This document shows positions 25,921 to 34,982 of a stretch of 41,226 nucleotides of DNA, in pieces. The position numbers were made by a program, and so were the translations under genes. Origin of the DNA: Actinomycetota bacterium (GTDB lineage: Bacteria > Actinomycetota > Acidimicrobiia > Acidimicrobiales > MedAcidi-G1); the NCBI GenBank assembly GCA_014381945.1, contig JACNKQ010000075.1, forward strand, positions 110,630 to 151,855, in the 5' to 3' direction. Every line of letters starts with the position of its first letter. The stretch's first letter is position 1. The notes below the pieces were generated by a model. That model did no database searches, was not told where the DNA came from, and saw nothing but the letters and a program-made list of their open reading frames with translations.

Positions 25921-28900
25921 CTAGAAAGATGGCGCTGTTGGTGTCCCATTGGCAGTCGAGGAGGGATCTCCGCCGTCCTCATCAACGGCGTTGATCGCCG
26001 TGACCCGGAAGACATGCACATAACCGCCCGAATAGAGGTTGCGTACCGTCACCGAGGTGTCGGTCATGGAGTCCCTTGTGAGATCAACTGGGCCTACCGT
26101 CCACCACTCATAATCACCCTCGAACTGCCACTCGATGATGTAGTCGGTGAGCGAGGAGCCGCCGTCATCGCTCGGCGCAGTCCAGGACAAGTCGATTGAA
26201 TAGTCGACGCCGGAGGTAGCCGCTGCCGTCAGGTTCGTCGGCGCCCCCGGCACCGTTGTCGGAATGGCTAGCTGGACGGTGCTGGACGCCGTTCCGGTCC
26301 CGGCAGCGTTCACGGCAGAAACCCTGAACGTGTAGCTTGTGCCCTTCCCAAGCCCGGTCACGATGGCGGTGAGAGTGGCCGAGGTTCCGTCGGCGAAGGT
26401 GGTCCACGTCGATCCGCTGTCGTTGGAGTATTCGACGACGTAGTCGGTGATGGCCGAACCACCGGTTTCGATCGGGGCAAACCAGGACAGCGACACATCG
26501 GGGGCGGCAGGAGCCGTCGCTGCGAGTCCAGTAGGTGCCCCAGGAACGGTCATCGGCGTGACCGTCACCACATTCGACACAGAAGACGTACCGACCGCGT
26601 TGGTAGACGAAACGCGACCCGAGTAGGTGGTTCCGTTCGTTAAGTATGTCGTTGAATACGTACCCGTCGACCCGGAGAACTCCAAGGTGAACGCATCATC
26701 ATCGACCACCCAGGTGCTGCCACCATCTGTCGAATACTCGATGGTGTACCCGGTGATCGCAGACCCGCCGTTGTTAGGAACGGTGAACGTCGCAGTCATC
26801 GACTGGTCCCCGACCGCAGTCACCGTGGCATCGGTGATCGCCGCCGGAACACCCGCCGGCGTGAACGTCACCACATTCGACACAGAAGACGTACCGACCG
26901 CGTTGGTGGCCGAAACGCGACCCGAATAGGTGGTTCCGTTCGTTACGTAAATCGTGGAATACGTACCCGTCGACCCGGAGAACGTCAACGTGAACGCATC
27001 ATCATCGACCGTCCAGGTGCTGCCACCATCTGTCGAATACTCGATGGTGTACCCGGTGATCGCAGACCCGCCGTTGTTAGGAACGGTGAACGTCGCAGTC
27101 ATCGACTGGTCCCCGACCGCAGTCACCGTGGCATCGGTGATCGCCGCCGGAACGGTGGGCAAGGTGGAAGTCTGTGACGTCGGCCCGGCGCCTGCGACGT
27201 TGACGGCAGAAACTCGAAGTTCATAGGGGCCGCCGGTGATCAGGGTTTCACTCGAGAAGGTAAAGCTGGCCTGTGCGGAGACGGCGTCTTCAAAGGTCGT
27301 CCAGGTGGTCCCTGCGTCGGTGGAGTATTCGACCACGTAGTCGATAATCGTCGAGCCACCGGTGTCGAGGGGTGCTGTCCAGGTTACGAGTGCTTCCATG
27401 GTTCCTGGGACGGCGTTCAAACTGGTGGGGGCGCCAGGAACAGCAATTGGGCTGGCGGTCGTCGTGGTCTCGGGCGGCTCAGTCGTCGTGGTCTCGGGCG
27501 GCTCAGTCGTCGTGGTCTCGGGCGGCTCAGTCGTCGTGGTCTCGGGCGGCTCAGTCGTCGTGGTCTCGGGCGGCTCAGTCGTCGTGGTCTCGGGCGGCTC
27601 AGTCGTCGTCGACTCGGGCGGCTCAGTCGTCGTCGACTCGGGCGGCTCAGTCGTCGTCGACTCGGGCGGCTCAGTCGTCGTCGACTCGGGCGGCTCAGTC
27701 GTCGTCGACTCGGGCGGCTCAGTCGTCGTCGACTCGGGCGGCTCAGTCGTCGAAGGTGCAGGAGTAGCGATCACGAGTACTTCTTCGCGCACTTCCTCGT
27801 CGAAAGTCTCAGGTTCGCTGACCTCTGCCTCTGCCTCGATCACGACGGTTTCGACGACTTCACCTTGCTCGTCGACCACCTCGACGATCGCCTCTTCGAC
27901 GACCACTTCGATGTCGACACGATCCTCACCGGCCTCGATGACGACCTCTTCGACAACCGCTCCTGCGTCGTCGACGAAGTCAACGACGGTTTCGACCTCG
28001 GTCACCTGAACCTCGGTGTCGAGCCGATCGGACGACTCGACAAAGATTCGTTCTGATTCGGTGGCGACGCTCACAACCGCGTCCGCTTCTTTGGACACGG
28101 CGACCTCAAGTTCGCCTTCGCTGGCGCGGATCTGGACTTCGACCTGCTTCTTGGCTGCGACAGTGATCGTGCCAACGGGCGTCTGTGCAGTCACCGTCGC
28201 CTCCCCAGCCGCCTCGAACTTGATGTCGTCGCTGTCTTCGGCAGCGACCTCGATCAACGCCGTCGTCGACCCGTCGAGACCGGCACGGATTACCGCCACG
28301 ACCGCGTCCTCGCCGGGAACCACCTCAGCGCCCTCGGTGATCGTGTCGCCCGCTGTCAACGACCAGTTCCGATCGGTGGACGTGACCGCCAGCAGTACAC
28401 GGTTCCCGGTACCGGCGCCGGCAAAGGGTTCCTGGTGCGGTGCCTCACGAGACGACAGGGGTTGGAGGTCCATCTTCTTGTTGCCACCGGTCCATGCCTC
28501 CGGGTCGGTGGCTGGATCCTTGCCGGAATACGAGAACCTCCAGATGTTCGAGTTGGTATCGACCTCGATGTAGCGATCCTGAGATGGCCAGTTCGGGTCG
28601 TAGACGTGGATCACCGCACGGCCTTCCTCGAGGCGGTCGACGGCATACGGCAACACGCTGTGGCCTCCACCCTTGGTGTAGACGCCAAGCGTGTACTGCT
28701 CATGGCCAGTGTCCGCCAACGCCGCTTCGAGTTCGGCAACGATTGTGGCGACACTCTCGGCTCGCCAATCATCCGTCGCGTCGATGACCTCTTGGAGGTA
28801 TTGGGTCGCGAACAGTCGACTCACCTGTCTGGCCAGGTCCGGGCTGAACGGAAGCTGGCCGCTGCTTGGCTCAGCTCCGACGAGGAAACGATCCAGACTC

Positions 28901-29304
28901 GTGACCGTCATGCCCTCGCAGGAACCAAACGACATCGAATGCGCGACCATCGCGATCCATTCGGCTGCAGCAGGCGTCGGCGTACACCCACCGGAAGCCT
29001 CCACACACACTGCGTCGTCGCCGAACAGCGCGATCGCATCGGCTACGGAGAACGCCGTCTCGGCGTCTGCCCGATAGTTCCGAAACTTCCAACTGTCGGC
29101 GTCAACGCTGAAGCCAAGCGACGCCTCCGCCTGCTCAGGAACCGCTACCTCAACCGCTGCGGCCAACTCCGGGGCAGAACCCCCACCACAGGAAGCGCCC
29201 AGCAGCGCTACAACCAACAGGATGCTGCCGTGTGGCAACCGGGTCCGGGGCGACCGACCGTTCGAACGACGCATCAGTCGCCCCGACTCCATGATTACGG
29301 TCAT
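25921..29304 (-). CDS. Giant lipoprotein: papain-like domain, PPE(S/T)T stalk, five FN3 domains
   Basis: The product is 1127 aa from ATG 29302-29304 (GAGAGG 10 nt upstream; other starts at 29337 and 29274 are possible). A hydrophobic stretch ends in LLGASC (Cys39), a probable lipid anchor. Residues 60-300 look like a papain-like fold: Cys129 in SFGSCEGM, His215 in GGHSVLPYAV, and Asp236/Asn238 in VYDPNWP. Next come an Ig-like or FecR-like stretch, a Val/Glu-rich acidic region (about 410-510), and a 96-residue stalk of 12 TTEPPE(S/T)T units (about 520-616). Five fibronectin type III domains end the protein; the second and third are near-identical. I infer a surface protein holding a possible protease on a stalk. 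It lies 39 bp downstream of the delta-60 lipoprotein gene. Confidence 0.85.
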   Translation of the reverse strand: MTVIMESGRLMRRSNGRSPRTRLPHGSILLVVALLGASCGGGSAPELAAAVEVAVPEQAEASLGFSVDADSWKFRNYRADAETAFSVADAIALFGDDAVCVEASGGCTPTPAAAEWIAMVAHSMSFGSCEGMTVTSLDRFLVGAEPSSGQLPFSPDLARQVSRLFATQYLQEVIDATDDWRAESVATIVAELEAALADTGHEQYTLGVYTKGGGHSVLPYAVDRLEEGRAVIHVYDPNWPSQDRYIEVDTNSNIWRFSYSGKDPATDPEAWTGGNKKMDLQPLSSREAPHQEPFAGAGTGNRVLLAVTSTDRNWSLTAGDTITEGAEVVPGEDAVVAVIRAGLDGSTTALIEVAAEDSDDIKFEAAGEATVTAQTPVGTITVAAKKQVEVQIRASEGELEVAVSKEADAVVSVATESERIFVESSDRLDTEVQVTEVETVVDFVDDAGAVVEEVVIEAGEDRVDIEVVVEEAIVEVVDEQGEVVETVVIEAEAEVSEPETFDEEVREEVLVIATPAPSTTEPPESTTTEPPESTTTEPPESTTTEPPESTTTEPPESTTTEPPESTTTEPPETTTTEPPETTTTEPPETTTTEPPETTTTEPPETTTTEPPETTTTASPIAVPGAPTSLNAVPGTMEALVTWTAPLDTGGSTIIDYVVEYSTDAGTTWTTFEDAVSAQASFTFSSETLITGGPYELRVSAVNVAGAGPTSQTSTLPTVPAAITDATVTAVGDQSMTATFTVPNNGGSAITGYTIEYSTDGGSTWTVDDDAFTLTFSGSTGTYSTIYVTNGTTYSGRVSATNAVGTSSVSNVVTFTPAGVPAAITDATVTAVGDQSMTATFTVPNNGGSAITGYTIEYSTDGGSTWVVDDDAFTLEFSGSTGTYSTTYLTNGTTYSGRVSSTNAVGTSSVSNVVTVTPMTVPGAPTGLAATAPAAPDVSLSWFAPIETGGSAITDYVVEYSNDSGSTWTTFADGTSATLTAIVTGLGKGTSYTFRVSAVNAAGTGTASSTVQLAIPTTVPGAPTNLTAAATSGVDYSIDLSWTAPSDDGGSSLTDYIIEWQFEGDYEWWTVGPVDLTRDSMTDTSVTVRNLYSGGYVHVFRVTAINAVDEDGGDPSSTANGTPTAPSF
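26568..27153 (-). repeat. 303-bp tandem duplication of one FN3 domain
   Basis: Two near-identical copies (26568-26850 and 26871-27153) are offset by exactly 303 bp, 101 codons, in the FN3 lipoprotein gene. They differ at a handful of clustered positions, several of them synonymous or conservative. Other FN3 domains in the same gene are clearly diverged. Confidence 0.9.
27457..27744 (-). repeat. 24-bp tandem repeat, 12 units (PPEST/PPETT stalk)
   Basis: Twelve in-frame 24-bp units encode eight-residue TTEPPE(S/T)T repeats. Six consecutive units code PPETT (plus-strand GTGGTCTCG) and six code PPEST (GTCGACTCG). Each block is homogeneous, so the array grew by block duplication. Thr/Pro-rich stalks like this are typically extended and often glycosylated. 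Confidence 0.95.
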
Positions 29305-29343
29305 GCGGAATGTGCCTCTCGGGCACTCCTCACCCAATGTGCA

Positions 29344-32300
29344 CTATCCACGGGTCAGCCCCACGAAGAAGGTGAGGAGAAATGCACCGAACTTCTGCGC
29401 CTCAGCCGGTGTGACCTGATAGCCGGTCGCCACCCGGTCCAGAACCTCTTGTCCATCGTCGTCCCAGGTGAACACGATCGACTCCGAGCCGCTGACATCA
29501 GGCGGATCCGTGAGTGGACTGACACTGTCGTATCCACCTTCACCCAACTGCGTGAGGAAGTCGACGACGTACACGCCCGTGGCCTGGAACTCGGAGATTG
29601 TCAGTTCCATGAATTCTGCAGCTGACGCAACCGATGCGAAATCTTCCGCTGTGTAGCCGGTTGAGACCACACCGGAAGCAGCCTCCGCAGCAGCAGCAGC
29701 CTCCGCAGCAGCAGCAGCAGCCTCCGCAGCAGCAGCAGCAGCCTCCGCAGTAGCCTCGGCCAGAGCCTGTTCGGCGGCAGCCTGGGCCGCCTCAGCATCA
29801 GCAACAGCCTGCGCATCAGCAGCAGCTTGCGCATCAGCAGCAGCCTGCAGAGCAGTTTGCGCATCAGCAGCAGCTTGCGCATCAGCCTCAGCCTGTCTGG
29901 TGATTATCTCAGCATCCAGAACAGCTTGCGCAGCAGCAGCAGCCTGCGCATCAGCCGCAGCCTGCAGATCAGCAGCAGCTTGCTCATCAGCAGCTTGCTG
30001 TTCGTCATCAATGATCCCGACGGGAATCGCCGCAGCACCGGCTAGGCCGGCATAGACCGCAAACGAGTCCAAGGTGGGGATCACATAGACCAGTTGTGCC
30101 TCGCCCCCACCTAGGTCGCCGTCATCCACGCCCGTGACGGTGACGGTCTGTTCGCTCAATTCGGTGCCCGGCTCAAAGACCAACTGTTCCGGTGTGACTG
30201 TCAACTCAGCGTCATCTGAAGTCGAGACATCAAGGGTCACCGAACTCAAGATCGACGAGTTGAGACGAACCGTGAACGAATCGGTTCCGCCAGCTTCCTG
30301 GACTCCCGTCGAGTCAGCAGACTCGACCACCACGATCTGGGCCATCGCACAACCGTTCGATGCAGGATCGAACCATTCGGAGGATCCAATCAGGTTTCCG
30401 CCGGACGGATCGGTCTCGGTGGACGAGCGTCGGTCGAAGCCGTGGATACGGAACTGGCCAGTCCAAGGAGTTGCCTGGACAGCCCCGTGTGTGTGGGCAG
30501 TGCGTGCGTTGTCCGCCAAGAAGCTGACCTCGGCCAGACCAGCACCTGTTTCCAACCGCCAAGCAAACTCGCCGTAGGGAAGGTTGGTGTCGATGTTCCA
30601 ATAGGTCAGGTCGGCAGTCTCGGGGGTATCACCGCACGCCGGGTTTGACACGAATGTCGCGTCCTCAGTGGAGTCGAGACCCCTTTCCAACCGGACGAGA
30701 CCAGTACTAATACTGTCGCTCGGCAGCCTGACCGCTACGAGCACATTGCCCTGCGAGTCGAGGAACATCGGTCCCACATGCTCAGCCGTATTGTTGCCCA
30801 GTCCGCGAAGCTGACCATCAACCAGTGGGTATCGGTCTGAGGGAAACAACGGTTCGTAACCATAGAGAACATTCAAGTCATCGTTCGTTGTCAGAATTCC
30901 CAATTCTTGCGAATCCCGGATATAGAAGGAATCCATCCCATCAATGTTGCGAGACAACATATACATGAACTCAGAATCAGGAGATTCCAACTCTTCCTCG
31001 GAGACACCTAGTACTGAGGCCGTATTCACATTTCTAACCGAATCGATGAAGCCCAGTATTCTTGCCTCAAACGCTTCAATATCGCTAAGCGCCGGGGTGC
31101 TCTGTTCGCATTCCTCAAGTTCTATTTGAGCGGGCCGATACGCAATATCGTATACGCCTTGGGCTATCTCGTCGAGCAGCCTCATTTCGTGATGGTTATC
31201 AAAGGAGAGATTGGCCAGGTCCGGCACGTTCTCCAGAAGTGCATCAATTTCGCTTTGACGTTGCTCCTGTTCTTCTTCACTGCCAACCGCGAGTCTCGGC
31301 AATGCGTTCACGAGTTCTGCGAAGTCGAAATCAGAAGAGACTCCACCGCCAGCCTCACCCAGGTCCATACCAATATGTCGAATCACGCTTCCTGTGCGCT
31401 CGTTCATATCCATTGCGATAGCGCACTGCATCGGCAACGTGAAGACTTGCAACATTTCAGTTGTCACGTCTTCGGAACTGAAACCCCGCTCTCGTGTGAA
31501 GATGACAGCTGCATCATCTGCGGAATTCACGCTGACCGCTCTTGCTCGATACTGGACGCCCAGCGTTGACGACGGGTCCGCTCCGAGAGGAACGCCCTCA
31601 AAGACTGTCAGCACATGCGAACCATCTTGACCGAAGTCGGTATCAGGCCTCCCGGTCGCCAAATAGCGAGAAACGAAACCGACGTTATGTCCATCGTCAA
31701 AACCTTGGGCATATCCCGCTACCAGGATTCGTCCGGAAGAATCAACAGCGACATCTTCTATCGTATTCTCAGCACCCGGAACCGGCGAGTCGATTCGAGA
31801 CCCAGCGGGTTCGAAGGAGTTGTCGACCGAACCATCGCTACCATAGAGACGAATCTCAAGAGAACCCTCGTCCGTCGCCTTTGCCGCAACTAATCCACCG
31901 TTACTGTGCGGTCTTGTGTACCTGTCTCCCGGATGTCCTTCCAGGGTCACCCATCCGAGTTCCTCATCGATCGCGCCTGTCTGCGCATCGATACGCTTGA
32001 ACAACGTCTTATAAGTATTCGACTCGCCATCACAGGCCCAACTATCTGTAATAAAGAAATAGTATTCGCCGTCGGAGGAAGGATGTATAGGTCCATTGCA
32101 CCAGAACTCGGATGACAACACCGTTGCAATGCCATTGTCGCCAAACTCGTCTACTCGGTTTCCCTCGGAATCGAGCTTGAGCACCACAAAGTCATTGCCC
32201 TCGGCTATACGGCCCCCGACGAGGAGATGTCCTTCGAGGTCGACGACCGGCTTTTCGACGCTGACCCAACCTTGCTCGCCAACTTCTTCGGCAACATTTA

Positions 32301-32616
32301 TTCTCGCGATTTCGGTTGCCGTGCCATCGCTTGAGAGCCGCTCGACAGCCCAGAACCAGTCCCTTTGCCCCCAGTCGTAAACACTGTCGACAGAGAATCC
32401 CTGACCCTGCTCGTCAAAGACATAATCGTCTTTATCTTTGGGTTCTACGAACCCTCCGATGCCGTAGGTGGTGTCGATTCGGATCGGCGAATCATCTGGT
32501 TCGAAGAACGCATGCCGGTCGCCTGCACCGTCACTGCCGCATCCTGAGGCAACGACAGCGAACGCGACCAAAGTCGCGACTGCTAACAGCACAGTTCGAT
32601 TCAAACGCGGATTCAT
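29344..32616 (-). CDS. Giant lipoprotein with delta-60 propeller, Calx-beta and Ala-rich helix
   Basis: ATG 32614-32616 follows GAGAGG at about 6 nt. The product (1090 aa) has a signal peptide ending in VASGC (Cys26). Residues 40-760 hold a propeller-like region with delta-60-type repeats (LDSEGNRVDEFGDNG; RYLATGRPDTDFGQDG), interrupted by a helical segment. A Calx-beta-like domain (about 765-869) is followed by an Ala/Gln/Asp-rich helix (873-980) and a conserved-looking C-terminal domain with FTWDDDG. Roles are unknown; delta-60 and Calx-beta domains occur in large cell-surface proteins. The stretch 30900-32400 is much richer in A+T and in rare codons than the rest of the window. The FN3 lipoprotein lies just downstream on the same strand. 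Confidence 0.85.
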   Translation of the reverse strand: MNPRLNRTVLLAVATLVAFAVVASGCGSDGAGDRHAFFEPDDSPIRIDTTYGIGGFVEPKDKDDYVFDEQGQGFSVDSVYDWGQRDWFWAVERLSSDGTATEIARINVAEEVGEQGWVSVEKPVVDLEGHLLVGGRIAEGNDFVVLKLDSEGNRVDEFGDNGIATVLSSEFWCNGPIHPSSDGEYYFFITDSWACDGESNTYKTLFKRIDAQTGAIDEELGWVTLEGHPGDRYTRPHSNGGLVAAKATDEGSLEIRLYGSDGSVDNSFEPAGSRIDSPVPGAENTIEDVAVDSSGRILVAGYAQGFDDGHNVGFVSRYLATGRPDTDFGQDGSHVLTVFEGVPLGADPSSTLGVQYRARAVSVNSADDAAVIFTRERGFSSEDVTTEMLQVFTLPMQCAIAMDMNERTGSVIRHIGMDLGEAGGGVSSDFDFAELVNALPRLAVGSEEEQEQRQSEIDALLENVPDLANLSFDNHHEMRLLDEIAQGVYDIAYRPAQIELEECEQSTPALSDIEAFEARILGFIDSVRNVNTASVLGVSEEELESPDSEFMYMLSRNIDGMDSFYIRDSQELGILTTNDDLNVLYGYEPLFPSDRYPLVDGQLRGLGNNTAEHVGPMFLDSQGNVLVAVRLPSDSISTGLVRLERGLDSTEDATFVSNPACGDTPETADLTYWNIDTNLPYGEFAWRLETGAGLAEVSFLADNARTAHTHGAVQATPWTGQFRIHGFDRRSSTETDPSGGNLIGSSEWFDPASNGCAMAQIVVVESADSTGVQEAGGTDSFTVRLNSSILSSVTLDVSTSDDAELTVTPEQLVFEPGTELSEQTVTVTGVDDGDLGGGEAQLVYVIPTLDSFAVYAGLAGAAAIPVGIIDDEQQAADEQAAADLQAAADAQAAAAAQAVLDAEIITRQAEADAQAAADAQTALQAAADAQAAADAQAVADAEAAQAAAEQALAEATAEAAAAAAEAAAAAAEAAAAAEAASGVVSTGYTAEDFASVASAAEFMELTISEFQATGVYVVDFLTQLGEGGYDSVSPLTDPPDVSGSESIVFTWDDDGQEVLDRVATGYQVTPAEAQKFGAFLLTFFVGLTRG
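29676..29996 (-). repeat. GCA/CAG-rich low-complexity repeat coding Ala-rich helix
   Basis: Imperfect repeats of GCAGCAGCAGCCTCC and GCATCAGCAGCAGC type encode runs such as AEAAAAAAEAA and QAAADAQAAADAQ within the delta-60 lipoprotein. The register is in-frame throughout. Length variation between strains would be expected here. Confidence 0.85.
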
Positions 32617-32749
32617 GAAATTCCTCTCCATAGCGCCTAAAGGACCGCCGGCGGGCCCGCTTGGAAGCAACCGTACTTCAACCTCGCTACGACGAACAGT
32701 CAGGAGCTGCCGCCAGGGCGAAGGCGTTCGGCAGTTCCGGCTGCCGGTC

Positions 32750-33787
32750 TCAGGAGAAGGCGGGGATGACTTCGTTGCAGAAGAGTTCCATGGAGCGCTT
32801 CTGTTCGGGCAGGCCGAGGCCGAGGCTGGCGTAGTAGATGAACTCGTCTACACCGAGCGCTTCGTAGCGGCGCAACTTTGCGATCACTTCGTCGGGGGTG
32901 CCGAACATGAGGTTCTCGCTCAACGTGGCCGGCTCGTAGTCGTCGCTGTTGGCGACCTGGTCGAGCGGAATGGCCCGCGGGAAGCCGTTCTCGACGTCTC
33001 CGAGGTTCTTGAACAGGTTCTCGAACTGGCTGAGCTGCCGTTGGGCGGCCTCGACGGGGACCATCCAGTCGTCGGCGGAGTCGTAGACGGCGGTGTGGCG
33101 CATGACGGCGAACGTGGGACGGTCGCAACCGGGGTTGGCTGCCACGGCGTCGTCGAGTTGCGACTTGTAGAGCTCCGCCTCGGCAAACGACCGTGCGAAG
33201 GGCCATGACAGGACGTTGCAGCCGTTCTTGACCGCGTAGTCGTACGTGATCGGCGACCGTGCCGCCACCCAGAACGGCGGATGCGGCTTCTGGACGGGCT
33301 TGGGCACCGACGTCGAGGTCGGAAACGACCAGAACTCGCCATCATGTGCGTAGTCGCCGGCCCAGAGGGCCTTGAGCACCGGCACCATCTCCTGCATGTA
33401 CCGCCAGGCGTCGGTCTGCTTGAGCCCGGGTGCCATGCGGTCGAACTCGCGTTGGTACGCCCCCGAACCGATGCCGAACTCGAGGCGACCGCCGCTGACC
33501 AGGTCGAGGAACGCAGCCTCGCTGGCAAGGTTGATCGGATGCCAATAGGCGGCGACTGCGACTGCCGTGCCGAGCCGGATGCGGTCGGTGTGGCCAGCCC
33601 ACCACGTCAGGATCTGGAACGGGTTCGGGGCGATGGTCATCTCGAGGGCATGGTGCTCGGCGGCCCATGCGATGGTGAACCCCCCGGCCTCCGCCATCTG
33701 GACCATCTCGAGCGTGTGGGCGGCAACCTCGTCCATGTCGACGTTGTCGTCCATGCGCTCGAGGTTGATCGCAAGCTGGAACTTCAT
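32750..33787 (-). CDS. LLM-class flavin-dependent oxidoreductase
   Basis: Bacterial-luciferase-like TIM-barrel enzyme (345 aa) using FMN or F420. Typical features are WAAEHHALE at the second strand, APNPFQILTWWAGHTDRIRLGTAV, GRLEFGIGSGAYQREF, and PPFWVAARSP. It should oxidise an unknown small substrate in the cytoplasm. ATG 33785-33787 has AGGAGT at 4 nt. It lies 133 bp upstream of the delta-60 lipoprotein and is divergent from the histidine kinase gene. Confidence 0.9.
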   Translation of the reverse strand: MKFQLAINLERMDDNVDMDEVAAHTLEMVQMAEAGGFTIAWAAEHHALEMTIAPNPFQILTWWAGHTDRIRLGTAVAVAAYWHPINLASEAAFLDLVSGGRLEFGIGSGAYQREFDRMAPGLKQTDAWRYMQEMVPVLKALWAGDYAHDGEFWSFPTSTSVPKPVQKPHPPFWVAARSPITYDYAVKNGCNVLSWPFARSFAEAELYKSQLDDAVAANPGCDRPTFAVMRHTAVYDSADDWMVPVEAAQRQLSQFENLFKNLGDVENGFPRAIPLDQVANSDDYEPATLSENLMFGTPDEVIAKLRRYEALGVDEFIYYASLGLGLPEQKRSMELFCNEVIPAFS

Positions 33788-33912
33788 GCCTACTCCTGGT
33801 CGACGGCCGACTGAGACAACCTGTGGACTCCGGCGGAGATGAGACAGTAGTTCGGTATCAGGTGACCCCCGGCGTCGAGGCACCCGTGCCGCCAGCCGCG
33901 GCCCCTGACCGG

Positions 33913-33918
33913 TACTCT
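33913..33918 (+). promoter_or_regulatory. -10 box of the histidine kinase gene
   Basis: TACTCT, eight bases before the ATG of the kinase, consistent with a leaderless transcript. No DosR-type palindrome lies at the 23-bp position upstream, so this gene does not share the regulation of the AioB/cupredoxin promoter. Confidence 0.55.
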
Positions 33919-33926
33919 CGGTCCCG

Positions 33927-34979
33927 ATGGGGCCAAACGACGGGAAGACCCAAGTGGAGTTCCACGCCGGAGTCACGGCGGAGGACCTCTGGCAGACCTC
34001 GCCGGATGCCCTGCTGGTAGTCGAAGCGGGCGGCGTCATCCGGGGCGCCAACCCCGCCGCCCACGCCCTGTTTCACTACGGGGCCGAAGAGCTCGTCGGG
34101 CGGTCGGTCGAGGACCTCGTCCCCGAGGCGGCCAGAGAACGCCACCACGTCCAGCGCAGGGAGTTCGAGAATGCACCCCACGCCCGGCCCATGGGTACAG
34201 GTCAGCGCCTCGAGGGCTGCACCCGGGACGGCGACGTCTTTCCGATCCACGTCAGCCTCGCCCCTGTCGGAAGCGGTTCGAAGCTGACGATCGCCGCCGT
34301 ACGCGACATGACAGCCTGGATGGACGCCGAACAGTCGCTGGCCACCATGCGCCGCCGCAGGGACCTGGCGGAGGATCACGAGCGCATCGCCAGGCAACTT
34401 CACGACACCGTCATCCAGGAACTGTTCGCAGCCGGAATGGCCCTTCAGGCGATCCAGGCCATGAGCGATTCTGAGCCGGCAGTGCGCATCGCTGGGATCG
34501 TCGAGGGTCTCGACGCCACCTCCAGGACGATCCGCTCGGTCATCTTCGACCTGAGTTCGCCCATCCACAGCGAACACGGCCTACGCAGCAGGGCCACCGG
34601 GCTCGTCGGCGAGTTGGCCGACCTGCTCGGCTTCGAGCCGCACTGTCAGTTCGCAGGCCCCCTGGACACGGCCGTTCCCGACTCCCTCGTCGAGGATGCC
34701 CTCGCCGTGCTGCGTGAGGCCCTCACCAACGTCGCCCGCCATGCCGGGGCGACTACCGTGGACATCCGCGTCGAGGTGGCCGACGAACTGTCGGTCGAGG
34801 TGATCGACAACGGCAGCGGGCTCCCGGCCGGGAGCACCCGCCACAGCGGTCTCGCCAACCTGGCCACACGTGCGCTACAGCGGCAGGGACGTTTCAACGC
34901 CTACACGGCCCCGACCGGTGGCACGGCCCTCGAATGGATCGTTCCGGTCGTAGCCGACCCGGAACCGGAGGGCTCCTGA
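33927..34979 (+). CDS. Sensor histidine kinase, PAS-HisKA_3-HATPase (NarL/DevS type)
   Basis: The product (350 aa) is cytoplasmic: no membrane segment is visible. Residues 17-130 form one PAS domain (DALLVVEAGGVIRGANPAA; FPIHVSLAP). A HisKA_3 dimerisation helix follows with His159 in ERIARQLHDTVIQEL, then the ATPase with N-box REALTNVARHA, DNGSGLP and SGLANLATRA. It lacks the heme-binding GAF domains of mycobacterial DevS/DosT, so its signal is open: a PAS ligand, redox state or light. The neighbouring response regulator, converging with a 3-bp gap between stop codons, is the obvious partner. Confidence 0.9.
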   Translation: MGPNDGKTQVEFHAGVTAEDLWQTSPDALLVVEAGGVIRGANPAAHALFHYGAEELVGRSVEDLVPEAARERHHVQRREFENAPHARPMGTGQRLEGCTRDGDVFPIHVSLAPVGSGSKLTIAAVRDMTAWMDAEQSLATMRRRRDLAEDHERIARQLHDTVIQELFAAGMALQAIQAMSDSEPAVRIAGIVEGLDATSRTIRSVIFDLSSPIHSEHGLRSRATGLVGELADLLGFEPHCQFAGPLDTAVPDSLVEDALAVLREALTNVARHAGATTVDIRVEVADELSVEVIDNGSGLPAGSTRHSGLANLATRALQRQGRFNAYTAPTGGTALEWIVPVVADPEPEGS

Positions 34980-34982
34980 CGT

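Noticed and set aside
27457-27744. Possible CRISPR-like array
   Set aside because: The 24-bp units abut without spacers and stay in frame with the coding sequence, so this is a protein repeat.
27362-28009. Long plus-strand open frame rich in GGSVVV repeats
   Set aside because: It is the antisense shadow of the Thr/Pro stalk of the FN3 lipoprotein. The repeat keeps several frames open; there is no ribosome site and the minus-strand frame has a signal peptide and domains.
33788-33926. DosR-type box upstream of the histidine kinase
   Set aside because: I looked at the position 23 bp from its -10 box and across the gap. No GGGAC/GTCCC palindrome is present.
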